Positions 36,538 to 44,407 of a stretch of 64,000 nt of DNA are shown here, piece after piece; positions within the stretch are counted from its first letter, which is position 1; the number at the start of each line of letters is the position of its first letter. The notes below the pieces were generated by a model. It was not told the DNA's origin. It saw only the letters and a list, made by a program, of their open reading frames with translations, and did not search any database. Origin of the DNA: Holdemania sp. Marseille-P2844 (GTDB lineage: Bacteria > Bacillota_I > Bacilli_A > Erysipelotrichales > Erysipelotrichaceae); the NCBI RefSeq assembly GCF_900120005.1, contig NZ_LT635451.1, positions 620,046 to 684,045 on the forward strand. Direction: 5' to 3'. Position numbers and translations under genes: made by a program.

Positions 36538-37152
36538 TTATTTTGACGTCTGCGGATGCAGATGTGTCAGGGAGCGGTCTAAATAGAGTTTCGCTTGTTG
36601 ACTGTCACCTTTGTTCTCAAACATCTTGGAGATCAGAAATTCTGCTTTCGCTTTTTCTTCGCCCTCCAGCTGATCCAGTTTAGCCAGATCTTCATCCAGA
36701 TCCGCGTACGAATGATCGATCATCACGGCGTAATATTTCTGTGTTTCAGCTTTTAATGCTTCCGAACAGGTCGCTAAATTCAAAAGCCGGTTGCCGTACA
36801 GCCTGACCTTCGCAATATCCGAGCGTGCGACATAATAATAGAACGCGTTGTAATATACCGCTTCCTTTTGCTTGTCATTCAGCCTGCATTGATCAAAATC
36901 AGCGAACCGCCGGTCAATCTCAGCCGGATCCTGCTTAACCAGTGCCGCGTTTAATTTCATGAAGTCAATATTAAACGGATCGAAGACAAACTGCACCGAC
37001 CGTTTTTCAATTAACCGGTCAAATCGATCAAAATCCCGTGTCATCAGACAGCTTGACAGTTCTCCGGCCAGCCGGCTGCGGAGCCGTTTCGGGATGACAA
37101 TGGACAATGCGAACAAAATCAGAATGACAAGGATAATCCATACTTCAAACAT
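36538..37152 (-). CDS. Membrane-anchored TPR-like protein of unknown function
   Basis: 204 residues from ATG 37152, overlapping the MATE stop by eight bases. One N-terminal membrane helix (FEVWIILVILILFALSIVI) is followed by an all-helical cytoplasmic domain with TPR-like spacing (LNDKQKEAVYYNAFYYYVARSDIAKVRLYGNRLL, AKAEFLISKMFENKGDSQQAKLYL). No family could be named. Coupling to the MATE exporter suggests cotranscription rather than a shared complex. Confidence 0.65.
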   Translation of the reverse strand: MFEVWIILVILILFALSIVIPKRLRSRLAGELSSCLMTRDFDRFDRLIEKRSVQFVFDPFNIDFMKLNAALVKQDPAEIDRRFADFDQCRLNDKQKEAVYYNAFYYYVARSDIAKVRLYGNRLLNLATCSEALKAETQKYYAVMIDHSYADLDEDLAKLDQLEGEEKAKAEFLISKMFENKGDSQQAKLYLDRSLTHLHPQTSK

Positions 37153-38533
37153 GACTTTTCCCGGCAAAAGAAGCTCGCTTTTGCTTTTCCTTTCCCATGA
37201 AGATCTCACGGATCAACGATCGTGACAAAATTACCGCCGTCAGCACCGTAATCCAATCGGCACCAGGCTGCGCGTAAAAAACACCGGTCTCACCCAGCGT
37301 CCTGGAAAGCAGAAGCAGCAGCGGAACATAGATGATTCCCTGTCGGAACAGCGACAGAATCATTGACTCCCGCCCCTTTCCGGCCGCCTGCAGCGTAATC
37401 GTGAAAATATAATAAATCGAATACACTGGCAGCGACCAATTATACGCCTTCAGATACTGAGCGCCATAACTCTGCGCCGCCTGCCCGGTTGTAAAAACCG
37501 AAACAAACGCCGGGGCAAACAGCGCTACTAATCCGATTGCGATCAGGCTATAGCCCGTCAACACCTTGAGATTCCAGATGATCGCGTCCCACAGCCGCTG
37601 GTAGTCCTTTGCGCCATACGTAAATGAGGCCAGCGGCAGATAGCCGTTCGCTACGCCCTGAATAAAGAAATTGACGAAATACATCGTAAACTTCCCGACG
37701 TTGCAGCCGGCGGCGAAGTCGACGCCGTAAGTGAACACGACCTTGGTAAAAACCAGAATCGCCGCGCTGGACATCAGGTTGCGCACATAGACCGCAAAGC
37801 CGACGGAGAAGATCTCGCGGATGATCGGCCAGTCGATGTGAAAATCAAACAGCTTCCAATGCAGTGCCGTCTGTTTCGACGATAACCGCCGCAGGCATAG
37901 CGCCAACGCCGCAAACTGTGCCGCTGCACTGGCGATCGCCGCGCCCACAACGCCAAGACCCAGGCCGAAATCAAACATTAAAAATGGATCGAGAAGGATA
38001 TTCAGAAGCACGCTGAGGGCCATGACCACCATCGGATACTTCACATCGCCGACAGCCCGGAACAACTGGATGCACGCGGTATATAACGAGGTACAGACCG
38101 CGAACAGAATCATGATCAGTCCATATGCCTGCCCATAGTCAAGCACGGCCGGATCCTGAGTCTGCCAGCGGAGATATGGATTCAGAAGTAACAGTGCCGC
38201 TATAGTGAACAAAATTGAAAACAGTGTTGTAAACGTGATCGTCGTACGGACGATTTCGGCCGCTACATTTTCCTGCTTCGCGCCTAACTGCCGGCCCAGA
38301 TAGCTCGCCGCACCGATGCCGGCCGCTTCGCCGATCTTGGAAATCAGCAGTGTCAGCGTTGCCGACAGCGAAATGGATGCCAGCATCGCCGTGTTGTTCA
38401 GCCGGCCGATAAAAAAAGAATTGATCAGCTCGTAAATCAGCGAGATAACAGAAACCATGACCGCCGGAACGGCGAGCTTGATCATCGCCGTTCCGATCTT
38501 TTCATGGGCCAGTAAATAGGTGTCAGCTTTCAT
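37145..38533 (-). CDS. MATE family efflux transporter
   Basis: 462 residues with about 12 hydrophobic helices. MATE landmarks: KLAVPAVMVSVISLIYELINSFFIGRLN near the N-terminus, GEAAGIGAASYLGRQLGAKQ and the second-half equivalent FIQGVANGYLPLASFTYGAKDYQR. The family exports cationic drugs or metabolites with Na+ or H+. It follows nagA by 29 bases on the same strand and may be the tail of the amino-sugar transcript. Substrate unknown. Confidence 0.9.
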   Translation of the reverse strand: MKADTYLLAHEKIGTAMIKLAVPAVMVSVISLIYELINSFFIGRLNNTAMLASISLSATLTLLISKIGEAAGIGAASYLGRQLGAKQENVAAEIVRTTITFTTLFSILFTIAALLLLNPYLRWQTQDPAVLDYGQAYGLIMILFAVCTSLYTACIQLFRAVGDVKYPMVVMALSVLLNILLDPFLMFDFGLGLGVVGAAIASAAAQFAALALCLRRLSSKQTALHWKLFDFHIDWPIIREIFSVGFAVYVRNLMSSAAILVFTKVVFTYGVDFAAGCNVGKFTMYFVNFFIQGVANGYLPLASFTYGAKDYQRLWDAIIWNLKVLTGYSLIAIGLVALFAPAFVSVFTTGQAAQSYGAQYLKAYNWSLPVYSIYYIFTITLQAAGKGRESMILSLFRQGIIYVPLLLLLSRTLGETGVFYAQPGADWITVLTAVILSRSLIREIFMGKEKQKRASFAGKSHV

Positions 38534-38562
38534 GCGATCGCCTGTTTTTTCCTGCTTTCAGG

Positions 38563-39753
38563 CTAAGCGACCCGGTGCGTTTTCAGGAATTCCTGATTGA
38601 ACACGTCGCCTTCCTTCTGCCGGTCATAAACGCAGCGGCCCTCGCTGAACGTGTACAGACAACGGTATTGATCGTCGATCACGATCAGATCCGCATCCTT
38701 TCCGGCTTCCAGCACGCCCTTGTCAGGATAGCCGTAAACCAGCGCCGGGTTGCGGCTGGCCATCCGCGCCGCATATTTCATTCCGATTCCGACGTTTTCA
38801 ACCAGATTCTCAATTCCTTTCAGCACCGGCATTGTCGATCCGCACAACCGCCCGGTATCCGAAAGGCAATAGCCGTCCGGCGTGATATTGACGTCCGGGA
38901 AGCCTTCCATCATCCGGAATTTTCCAACCGGCGCGCCCGACAGATTCGAGCAGTCCGACACCATCAGGAAGTGATTAAACGGATCACGCTTCATCCTGAA
39001 CATCAATTCCAGCATCGCATTGCAGATATGCTTGCCATCGCAGATCACTTCATTATAAAGCTCGTCGTTCAGCAGACAGGCGCCCAATCCGCCCATGTTG
39101 CGGTGATGGATCCCGCTCATGACGTTCGCAGTGTGCGTCGAAACGGTGATGCCCCAGCTGAACGCTTCGTTGGCTTCCTCCAGCATCATATTGCTATGAG
39201 CGAAAGCTACCCGCACGCCCTCGCCGGTCAAATACTCGATGGCTTCGCGGGCCTTAGGCAATTCCGGCGCGATTGCGAACAATTTCAGCTTGCCGCGCGC
39301 TTTCGCGACGTTTTGTTTCAGCTCGTCCAGATCGATATCCGGATGTCCCGTATCCACGCCCTTTTCACCGACGCGGTTGAGGTATGGACCTTCGGAATGA
39401 ATACCCAGCACCTTTGCGCCGTCCACGTCTTCCTCCGCAAGCTTCGCGACCGTTTCAAAGCCGGCGAAATCCGTTGTCGGCAGCACGCCGGTCACGCCCT
39501 GGGAGGCCAGTCCCTTTAAATATCCGCGCAGCTCCTTTTCGATGTCGCCCTCAAAGCCCATCGCGCCATAGCCCAGTGTTCCATGGTTATGTGTATCAAT
39601 AATTCCCGGCAAAATCCGATTGTCCTGAACGTCCAAATCGACCGTAACAGGACTGTGAACATCCAGAAGCTCAACAATCTTTCCCTGCTCCAGATGCAGG
39701 ATTCCGCTGACGCAGCCCTGCGGCGTAACGATTCTCGTCGATTGAATATACAT
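38563..39753 (-). CDS. nagA: N-acetylglucosamine-6-phosphate deacetylase
   Basis: 396 residues of the amidohydrolase superfamily. Metal and active-site regions are in order: GIIDTHNHGTLGYG, LGIHSEGPYLN (metal-binding Glu), VAFAHSNMMLEEA, VSTHTANVMSGIHHRNMG and MVSDCSNLSGAP (catalytic Asp region). It removes acetate from GlcNAc-6-P. With the PTS and ChbG genes upstream on the same strand it forms an amino-sugar route. nagB is not in the window. Confidence 0.9.
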   Translation of the reverse strand: MYIQSTRIVTPQGCVSGILHLEQGKIVELLDVHSPVTVDLDVQDNRILPGIIDTHNHGTLGYGAMGFEGDIEKELRGYLKGLASQGVTGVLPTTDFAGFETVAKLAEEDVDGAKVLGIHSEGPYLNRVGEKGVDTGHPDIDLDELKQNVAKARGKLKLFAIAPELPKAREAIEYLTGEGVRVAFAHSNMMLEEANEAFSWGITVSTHTANVMSGIHHRNMGGLGACLLNDELYNEVICDGKHICNAMLELMFRMKRDPFNHFLMVSDCSNLSGAPVGKFRMMEGFPDVNITPDGYCLSDTGRLCGSTMPVLKGIENLVENVGIGMKYAARMASRNPALVYGYPDKGVLEAGKDADLIVIDDQYRCLYTFSEGRCVYDRQKEGDVFNQEFLKTHRVA

Positions 39754-39781
39754 AATTTTCTCCCTTCTAAAACACCGTTCT

Positions 39782-40627
39782 CTATTTTTCAGCGTTTTTG
39801 ATCAAGCCCTGCTTCATGGCTTCCGCCACGTCGTAATAGTCGATGAGTTCGACATGATTTTCTGCAACGAATGCTTTCATCAGCGGCGAAGTGACGAATT
39901 CCAGATCCTTGCACCGCTCGATCGACAACGAGGTCTGGCTGAACAGGTCGGCGTCGACATATCCCGGATGCCCCCCAGCCAGAACATACTCGTGTTTTAA
40001 AAGCTCGTCTTTATATTTCAGGAATTTTCCTAACGGATCTTTTTTCAGCTGCGCTTGAGGGTCAAAGACTTTCGATACCGATGCGTTGGTTTTCTCCTCT
40101 TCCTCCTCCGGCAGTGAGAAGGTCGTAAACGCCATCTGCATAAAATCAAAGGCAAATGGCAGATCTTCATCCTCAGCAATCTTGCGCATCGCTTTAAGCA
40201 TTGTTTCCGCTACAATCGAATGGCCGTTTAAATAGCCTGGTTTGCGTCCGGTCAGCGCGATAAAGCAATCGTACTGCGCTTTGATCTCCGTATAGACTTC
40301 ATCGTAAGGGAATAATTCCGCGCGGCCTTCCTCACTTTGCCAGCGGGGATCATGAATCCGAATATTCGAGCGGATCAGGCGTCCGTTTTCATCGACGAGA
40401 TGCGGAATTTTCTCAGCCGGTGCACAGGATGGCCCGGCAACGAGATTGAAGTCGATCCCGAAGCAGAAATCAGGTCTTTCCTTGATGAACTGCGCGGCCC
40501 ACGGCGCAATTTCCATATTGGTAAACATCCCGGTGCATGTCAGGATGCCGTTGTCGATCGCTTCAATAATGCCGTAGGTTACGCCTTTGGTAAAACCGTA
40601 ATCGTCGCCCTGAACTAATAATTTCAT
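39782..40627 (-). CDS. ChbG/YdjC-family carbohydrate deacetylase, copy 2
   Basis: 281 residues. It starts MKLLVQGDDYGFTKGVTYGI with the DD metal motif, then CFGIDFNLVAGPSC and KPGYLNGHSIVAETML, whose histidine binds metal, and ends with HPGYVDADLFSQTSLSIERCKDLE. The family removes an acetyl group from chitooligosaccharides or 6-phosphorylated disaccharides. It is clearly paralogous to the upstream gene (14-base gap), differing most in the middle. Soluble and cytoplasmic. Confidence 0.9.
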   Translation of the reverse strand: MKLLVQGDDYGFTKGVTYGIIEAIDNGILTCTGMFTNMEIAPWAAQFIKERPDFCFGIDFNLVAGPSCAPAEKIPHLVDENGRLIRSNIRIHDPRWQSEEGRAELFPYDEVYTEIKAQYDCFIALTGRKPGYLNGHSIVAETMLKAMRKIAEDEDLPFAFDFMQMAFTTFSLPEEEEEKTNASVSKVFDPQAQLKKDPLGKFLKYKDELLKHEYVLAGGHPGYVDADLFSQTSLSIERCKDLEFVTSPLMKAFVAENHVELIDYYDVAEAMKQGLIKNAEK

Positions 40628-40640
40628 CGTTTTCTTCCTC

Positions 40641-41438
40641 CTAAATTAAATCAGCATAGCTGATCAGTTCAACCTTGTGTTCTTCGATCCATTGCTTCAA
40701 CACCGGCGAAAGAATCATTTCCAGATCCCGGCAGCGCTCGATTGACAGCGAGGTCTGGCTGAACAGCGCAGCATCAACATAGCCCGGATGACCGCCCGCA
40801 AACACATATTCATGCTTCAGATAGTCATCGGCGTGCTCCATAAAATACTGCAGCGGATTGCGGTTAACCTGAGCGGCCGGATCAAAGATTTTCTTCGTCG
40901 TCGCTTCGTTTCCGCCGATATCCACGGCCCAGGCAAAATGAAACTGTTCGAGAATATCGTTGGTATACGGAAGCGCTTCTTCCCTGGCCAGCTGCCGGAT
41001 CGCCGACGTCAAATTTTCATGATTGATCGAATGGCCGTTGAGATAGCCTGGCTTTTTCCCAACCAACTTTACATAGCGATCAAACTGCGCGCGGATTTCC
41101 AAATAACATTCTTCAAACGGAAACATCGCGCGCCGTCCCGCTTCACTTTGCCAGCGGGGATCCCGAACCGTTATGCTGGAGCGGATGAAGTTTCCGGCAG
41201 CGTCGACAAAATGCGGGATTTGGCGCGGATCCGCACAGCACGGACCAGTCACCAGATTGAAGTCGATGCCCCAGCAGAAATCCGGCCGGGCACGCATCTG
41301 CGCGGCTGCCCATTCCGCATCCGGCATATTGGCAAATAAGCCGCTGCAGGTTAATACGCCGTGGTCGATGCCCTCCAGCATCCCCAACGTCACGCCTTTG
41401 GTGAAACCATAATCGTCGCCTTGAACAAGTAATTTCAT
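40641..41438 (-). CDS. ChbG/YdjC-family carbohydrate deacetylase, copy 1
   Basis: 265 residues with the same motifs: MKLLVQGDDYGFTKGVTLGM, CWGIDFNLVTGPCC, KPGYLNGHSINHENL and HPGYVDAALFSQTSLSIERCRDLE. Metal-dependent deacetylase fold as in ChbG, which acts on chitobiose-phosphate after PTS import. It lies 174 bases after the PTS IID stop; that gap shows no clear terminator or gene, so joint transcription with the PTS is likely. Two copies suggest two related substrates or a heteromer. Confidence 0.9.
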   Translation of the reverse strand: MKLLVQGDDYGFTKGVTLGMLEGIDHGVLTCSGLFANMPDAEWAAAQMRARPDFCWGIDFNLVTGPCCADPRQIPHFVDAAGNFIRSSITVRDPRWQSEAGRRAMFPFEECYLEIRAQFDRYVKLVGKKPGYLNGHSINHENLTSAIRQLAREEALPYTNDILEQFHFAWAVDIGGNEATTKKIFDPAAQVNRNPLQYFMEHADDYLKHEYVFAGGHPGYVDAALFSQTSLSIERCRDLEMILSPVLKQWIEEHKVELISYADLI

Positions 41439-41612
41439 AAGGCTAGGCCTCCTTTTCTTCTATTGTAAATCCAAGTCATTTAAAATCCGAGCTGAACTGC
41501 AAACAATTTTCTGTTTTTCACAGTTATAGCGGCGTTAAAGAAAACAACAGAGCGGCTGGGAAAATCGCGAATTGTCCATTCCTTTTTCCGCGGCGCGCTC
41601 CGTTATGCCAAC

Positions 41613-42431
41613 TTAAAAGATATGAATTAAAGCGCCGACTAAACCGATGACCATCGTCAATAAAATCAGGTTGATCGGTTTCCAGCCTTTTTTGATCAGC
41701 GCGACATAGCCGAATAACAGCGCGATGCTCATAAAGCCCGGGAAAATCGCATCGAGCACCGGCGCGACTTCCAACGTTGCCGGGCCGATATGCAGGATCA
41801 GGTTCAGCGGAACATACACCATCTGTGCCGTCATCGCACCGACCATCATAATCCCTAAAATTGAAGCCGCCTTGGTAAAGCTGGCCATTAAGCCGGTGCT
41901 GAACATCATGTCGATAAACGCCGTACCATAGGTGTAGCCCAGCCGGCAGAACCACATTTTAACTATCGACTGCGGCACGCCGTAAATCAGGATAAACATT
42001 ACCATGCCCAGAATATTCCCCTGCTGAGCCAAGCCGATGCCGATACCGGCGGCGATGATGCGCAGGCAGTTGAAGAACAAGTTGTCAAACATCCCCGCGG
42101 TCGGTCCCATCAGCGCGGACTTGACGCTGGAGATCGTTTCTCCGTCGACCGAGCCTTTTTCCTTCTTTTCCTTTTCCATCGCCCAGGCCAGGCCGACGAT
42201 GAAGGAGAACGGGACGGCGTGGGTGTTAAAGAACTGTTGATGACGGGTATAGGCTTCCTTTTTCCCTTCCGGATCATCTTTATAAATTTCTTCGATCGCC
42301 GGAATTAACGAGAATGTAAAACCATTGCCTTCCATATTGACCATCGTAGCGGCCAAGAAGCACGTATGTGAGCGGATCTCCACCTTGCGGAGCAGCTTTT
42401 TTTCATCAGCGCTGATCATCATGTTTTTCAT
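41613..42431 (-). CDS. PTS mannose/fructose/sorbose-family transporter subunit IID
   Basis: 272 residues. N-terminal ...RSHTCFLAATMVNMEGNGFTFSLIPAIEEIY is typical of EIID, followed by a large soluble loop and C-terminal helices (LLTMVIGLVGALIHIF). IIC and IID together form the membrane channel of mannose-class PTS transporters. It overlaps the IIC gene by one base. A shorter reading in another frame (41524-41955) is a shadow. Confidence 0.93.
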   Translation of the reverse strand: MKNMMISADEKKLLRKVEIRSHTCFLAATMVNMEGNGFTFSLIPAIEEIYKDDPEGKKEAYTRHQQFFNTHAVPFSFIVGLAWAMEKEKKEKGSVDGETISSVKSALMGPTAGMFDNLFFNCLRIIAAGIGIGLAQQGNILGMVMFILIYGVPQSIVKMWFCRLGYTYGTAFIDMMFSTGLMASFTKAASILGIMMVGAMTAQMVYVPLNLILHIGPATLEVAPVLDAIFPGFMSIALLFGYVALIKKGWKPINLILLTMVIGLVGALIHIF

Positions 42432-43210
42432 CAGAAAAATTCCTCCTCCTCTTTGCTTTCCGGTTTTCCTTTATTTTCAATAATTTTCTTTTCCAGCAGG
42501 AAAATCGTAATCGCCACAGCGGCGCCGATTACGGCGACAGCCACGGTATCCAGATTGACGTATTTGACTAAAACAAAGCCGACGAAAAACCAGATGACCG
42601 TCTCTTTATTCATGATCTGCGACGTCAGGATCGCAAAGCCAACCGCCAGCGCCATCGAGCTGACCGCGCCCAAGCCGGTCATGACCCATGCCGGCAGCGA
42701 AGCAATCGCCAGCTGCAGCGCATCGACGCCGAAGTAAATGCAGCCGAACAGAATGACCGTGTTGATCAATGGCGAAATAAACGTAAAGACCCAGACTGCG
42801 ATTTCATACTGCTTGATTTTATTATCCTGCAGCAGTTTTGTAAAAAAGCCCTGAATCGGTGAGAACAACCCGTACGGAAGCATCGTGACAGACGCTAAGA
42901 CCGTACCGATCGGCATCGCGATCGCCACGGCTGATTCGATATCGGCGCCGGTCAGAATGACGAACGCCGTAGCGACATAGCTGGTCGTCGTCGCGTCGGC
43001 CGGAATCGAACCGCCGATTGCCGAAATGCCCATGAACAACGATTCCAGCGAAGCGCCAAGAATACAGCCGGTCGTCACATCGCCTAAAAGAATGCCGACC
43101 AGCGGACAGACGACGATTGGCCGCGTCAGAGCCTGCCAGCCCAGCGCCGCAGTATCTAAAATTCCTAAAAGCCAGTAAAGAAGGCTGAGTTTTAATGCAG
43201 CGATTAACAT
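42431..43210 (-). CDS. PTS mannose/fructose/sorbose-family transporter subunit IIC
   Basis: 259 residues, strongly hydrophobic with about eight helices. The motif GILLGDVTTGCILGASLESLFMGISAIGGSIPADATT is the signature of mannose-class IIC. It carries the sugar-binding and translocation path with IID. Located between IIB and IID, 19 bases after the IIB stop upstream. Confidence 0.93.
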   Translation of the reverse strand: MLIAALKLSLLYWLLGILDTAALGWQALTRPIVVCPLVGILLGDVTTGCILGASLESLFMGISAIGGSIPADATTTSYVATAFVILTGADIESAVAIAMPIGTVLASVTMLPYGLFSPIQGFFTKLLQDNKIKQYEIAVWVFTFISPLINTVILFGCIYFGVDALQLAIASLPAWVMTGLGAVSSMALAVGFAILTSQIMNKETVIWFFVGFVLVKYVNLDTVAVAVIGAAVAITIFLLEKKIIENKGKPESKEEEEFF

Positions 43211-43229
43211 TATAATTGATTCCCCTTTT

Positions 43230-43721
43230 CTATTTTTTCAAAATTGACGAAACCTTGATCGCGGAAACGTCCGGCGTTACCTGCAGAACGAAATCCTCGA
43301 CTTTCTCGTTGACTTTCGCAAGAATCGCTTTTTCATCTTCCGATAACGCGACAAACTGAGAGACCATTTCCCGCTGCTTGCCATCGCTGGCTTCCAGCAA
43401 ACCCCAGTTTCCGATATTCACGCGATGAATCCCCTCGACCTGTTCCACGACGGTAAGCAGATCCTGAGGATTGGCGACAATCAACAGGATATCGTGAGCG
43501 GACGCCTTCGGATTGTGCAGCAGCTCGACCGCGTCCTTAACCGTTTTCACGGCGACTTTGATATTGCCCGGCGCGGCCATCAACAGCGATTTGGCGATAA
43601 TCGGATTGGAACCGGCCTGATCGTTGGCGACGATAATCCGGTCAACAGGAACCACCCGCGACCATTTCGTCACAATCTGTCCATGAATCATCCGATCATC
43701 CAGACGGCATAATTTAATCAT
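43230..43721 (-). CDS. PTS mannose/fructose/sorbose-family subunit IIB
   Basis: 163 residues. The N-terminus MIKLCRLDDRMIHGQIVTKW carries the phosphorylated histidine (His13) of mannose-class IIB. VDRIIVANDQAGSNPIIAKSLLMAAP follows in the usual place. It takes phosphate from IIA-His and passes it to the sugar during transport. Cytoplasmic. Confidence 0.94.
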   Translation of the reverse strand: MIKLCRLDDRMIHGQIVTKWSRVVPVDRIIVANDQAGSNPIIAKSLLMAAPGNIKVAVKTVKDAVELLHNPKASAHDILLIVANPQDLLTVVEQVEGIHRVNIGNWGLLEASDGKQREMVSQFVALSEDEKAILAKVNEKVEDFVLQVTPDVSAIKVSSILKK

Positions 43722-43739
43722 TGTTCTTCCTCTTTTCTT

Positions 43740-44156
43740 TCAAAAAAATTCTCCTTCATCCCCAGCCGGAACTCCCTCGTCTTGGTCATAGAGCACGACG
43801 CGCTGCATCTGCCGGGATTGTTCCGTTAATGCCCGCAAAGAGTTCAGCGTCACGTCTTCCTGCATGCACAGCTCCAGCACCAGCGCCAGATTTACGCCCG
43901 CGATCAAAAACGTATGCGGCCGGTCTAAGTATAAATACATCTTTTGATTGACGCTGCCGCCGTATAAATCGGAAAGCATGACGACGGTTTCTCCCTCCGG
44001 CACTAAAGCAAAATACGCCTTGAGCTCCTCGTCGATATTCCGGCCGTCCACATAGGCGTCCAATACCGTCAGCGAAGTCTGGGGCCCCGCCAGAATTTCA
44101 ATAGCTGTGGCCATCCCGCTGGCCAGATGTCCGTGCGATCCCAATAATAACCGCAA
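43740..44156 (-). CDS. PTS mannose/fructose/sorbose-family subunit IIA
   Basis: 138 residues if it starts at the TTG at 44156, giving MRLLLGSHGHLASGM, the normal mannose IIA N-terminus with the phosphorylated His8. GGAG stands eight bases upstream of that TTG. An ATG further 5' (44210) would add a non-homologous tail overlapping the CRE. The rest includes VVMLSDLYGGSVNQ, also typical. First gene of the IIA-IIB-IIC-IID operon. Confidence 0.9.
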   Translation of the reverse strand: MRLLLGSHGHLASGMATAIEILAGPQTSLTVLDAYVDGRNIDEELKAYFALVPEGETVVMLSDLYGGSVNQKMYLYLDRPHTFLIAGVNLALVLELCMQEDVTLNSLRALTEQSRQMQRVVLYDQDEGVPAGDEGEFF

Positions 44157-44181
44157 TGAATCCACTCCTCTCACTCGAAAA

Positions 44182-44195
44182 TGTAAGCGCTTAAC
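44182..44195 (-). promoter_or_regulatory. Catabolite-responsive element (CRE) upstream of PTS operon
   Basis: GTTAAGCGCTTACA on the minus strand matches the CcpA consensus TGWAARCGYTWNCW at 12 of 14 positions. It lies 26 to 39 bases before the TTG start, downstream of the probable promoter, a roadblock position for repression by CcpA. Confidence 0.65.
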
Positions 44196-44215
44196 GTTTC
44201 CTGAATTCATTCTAC

Positions 44216-44298
44216 TTTTCCATTACTCCGGATGCCATCCGTTCTTTTTCACATAGTTAATGGAAATTTCAGTTTTTCCATTATAAATACTGGAAAAA
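44216..44298. promoter_or_regulatory. Cluster of TTTTCCATTA-type repeats between PTS operon and PRD regulator
   Basis: TTTTCCATTA (44216-44225), TTAATGGAAA (44257-44266) and a perfect inverted repeat TTTTTCCA / TGGAAAAA (44273-44280, 44291-44298) lie in the divergent control region. The repeats share the core TTCCA. They are candidate operators for the adjacent PRD regulator or for a pair of divergent promoters; a minus-strand TATAAT overlaps the last repeat. Confidence 0.5.
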
Positions 44299-44329
44299 AT
44301 TAACACGGAAAAGGTTACAGCATGTTCGC

Positions 44330-44335
44330 TATAAT
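44330..44335 (+). promoter_or_regulatory. -10 element of the PRD regulator gene
   Basis: Perfect TATAAT on the plus strand 72 bases before the start at 44408. No clear -35 hexamer was found at 16 to 18 bases, so activation or weak basal expression is possible. Confidence 0.4.
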
Positions 44336-44407
44336 GGATAAGAATACAAGTGCGGATCCATTTCAATGATCAGGGTTAACCTGCGCTTGAGGTGAAAGGG
44401 CGGAATT

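Noticed and set aside
41524..41955. 143-codon frame overlapping PTS IID
   Set aside because: It lies in another frame of the well-conserved IID gene and has no family-like features.
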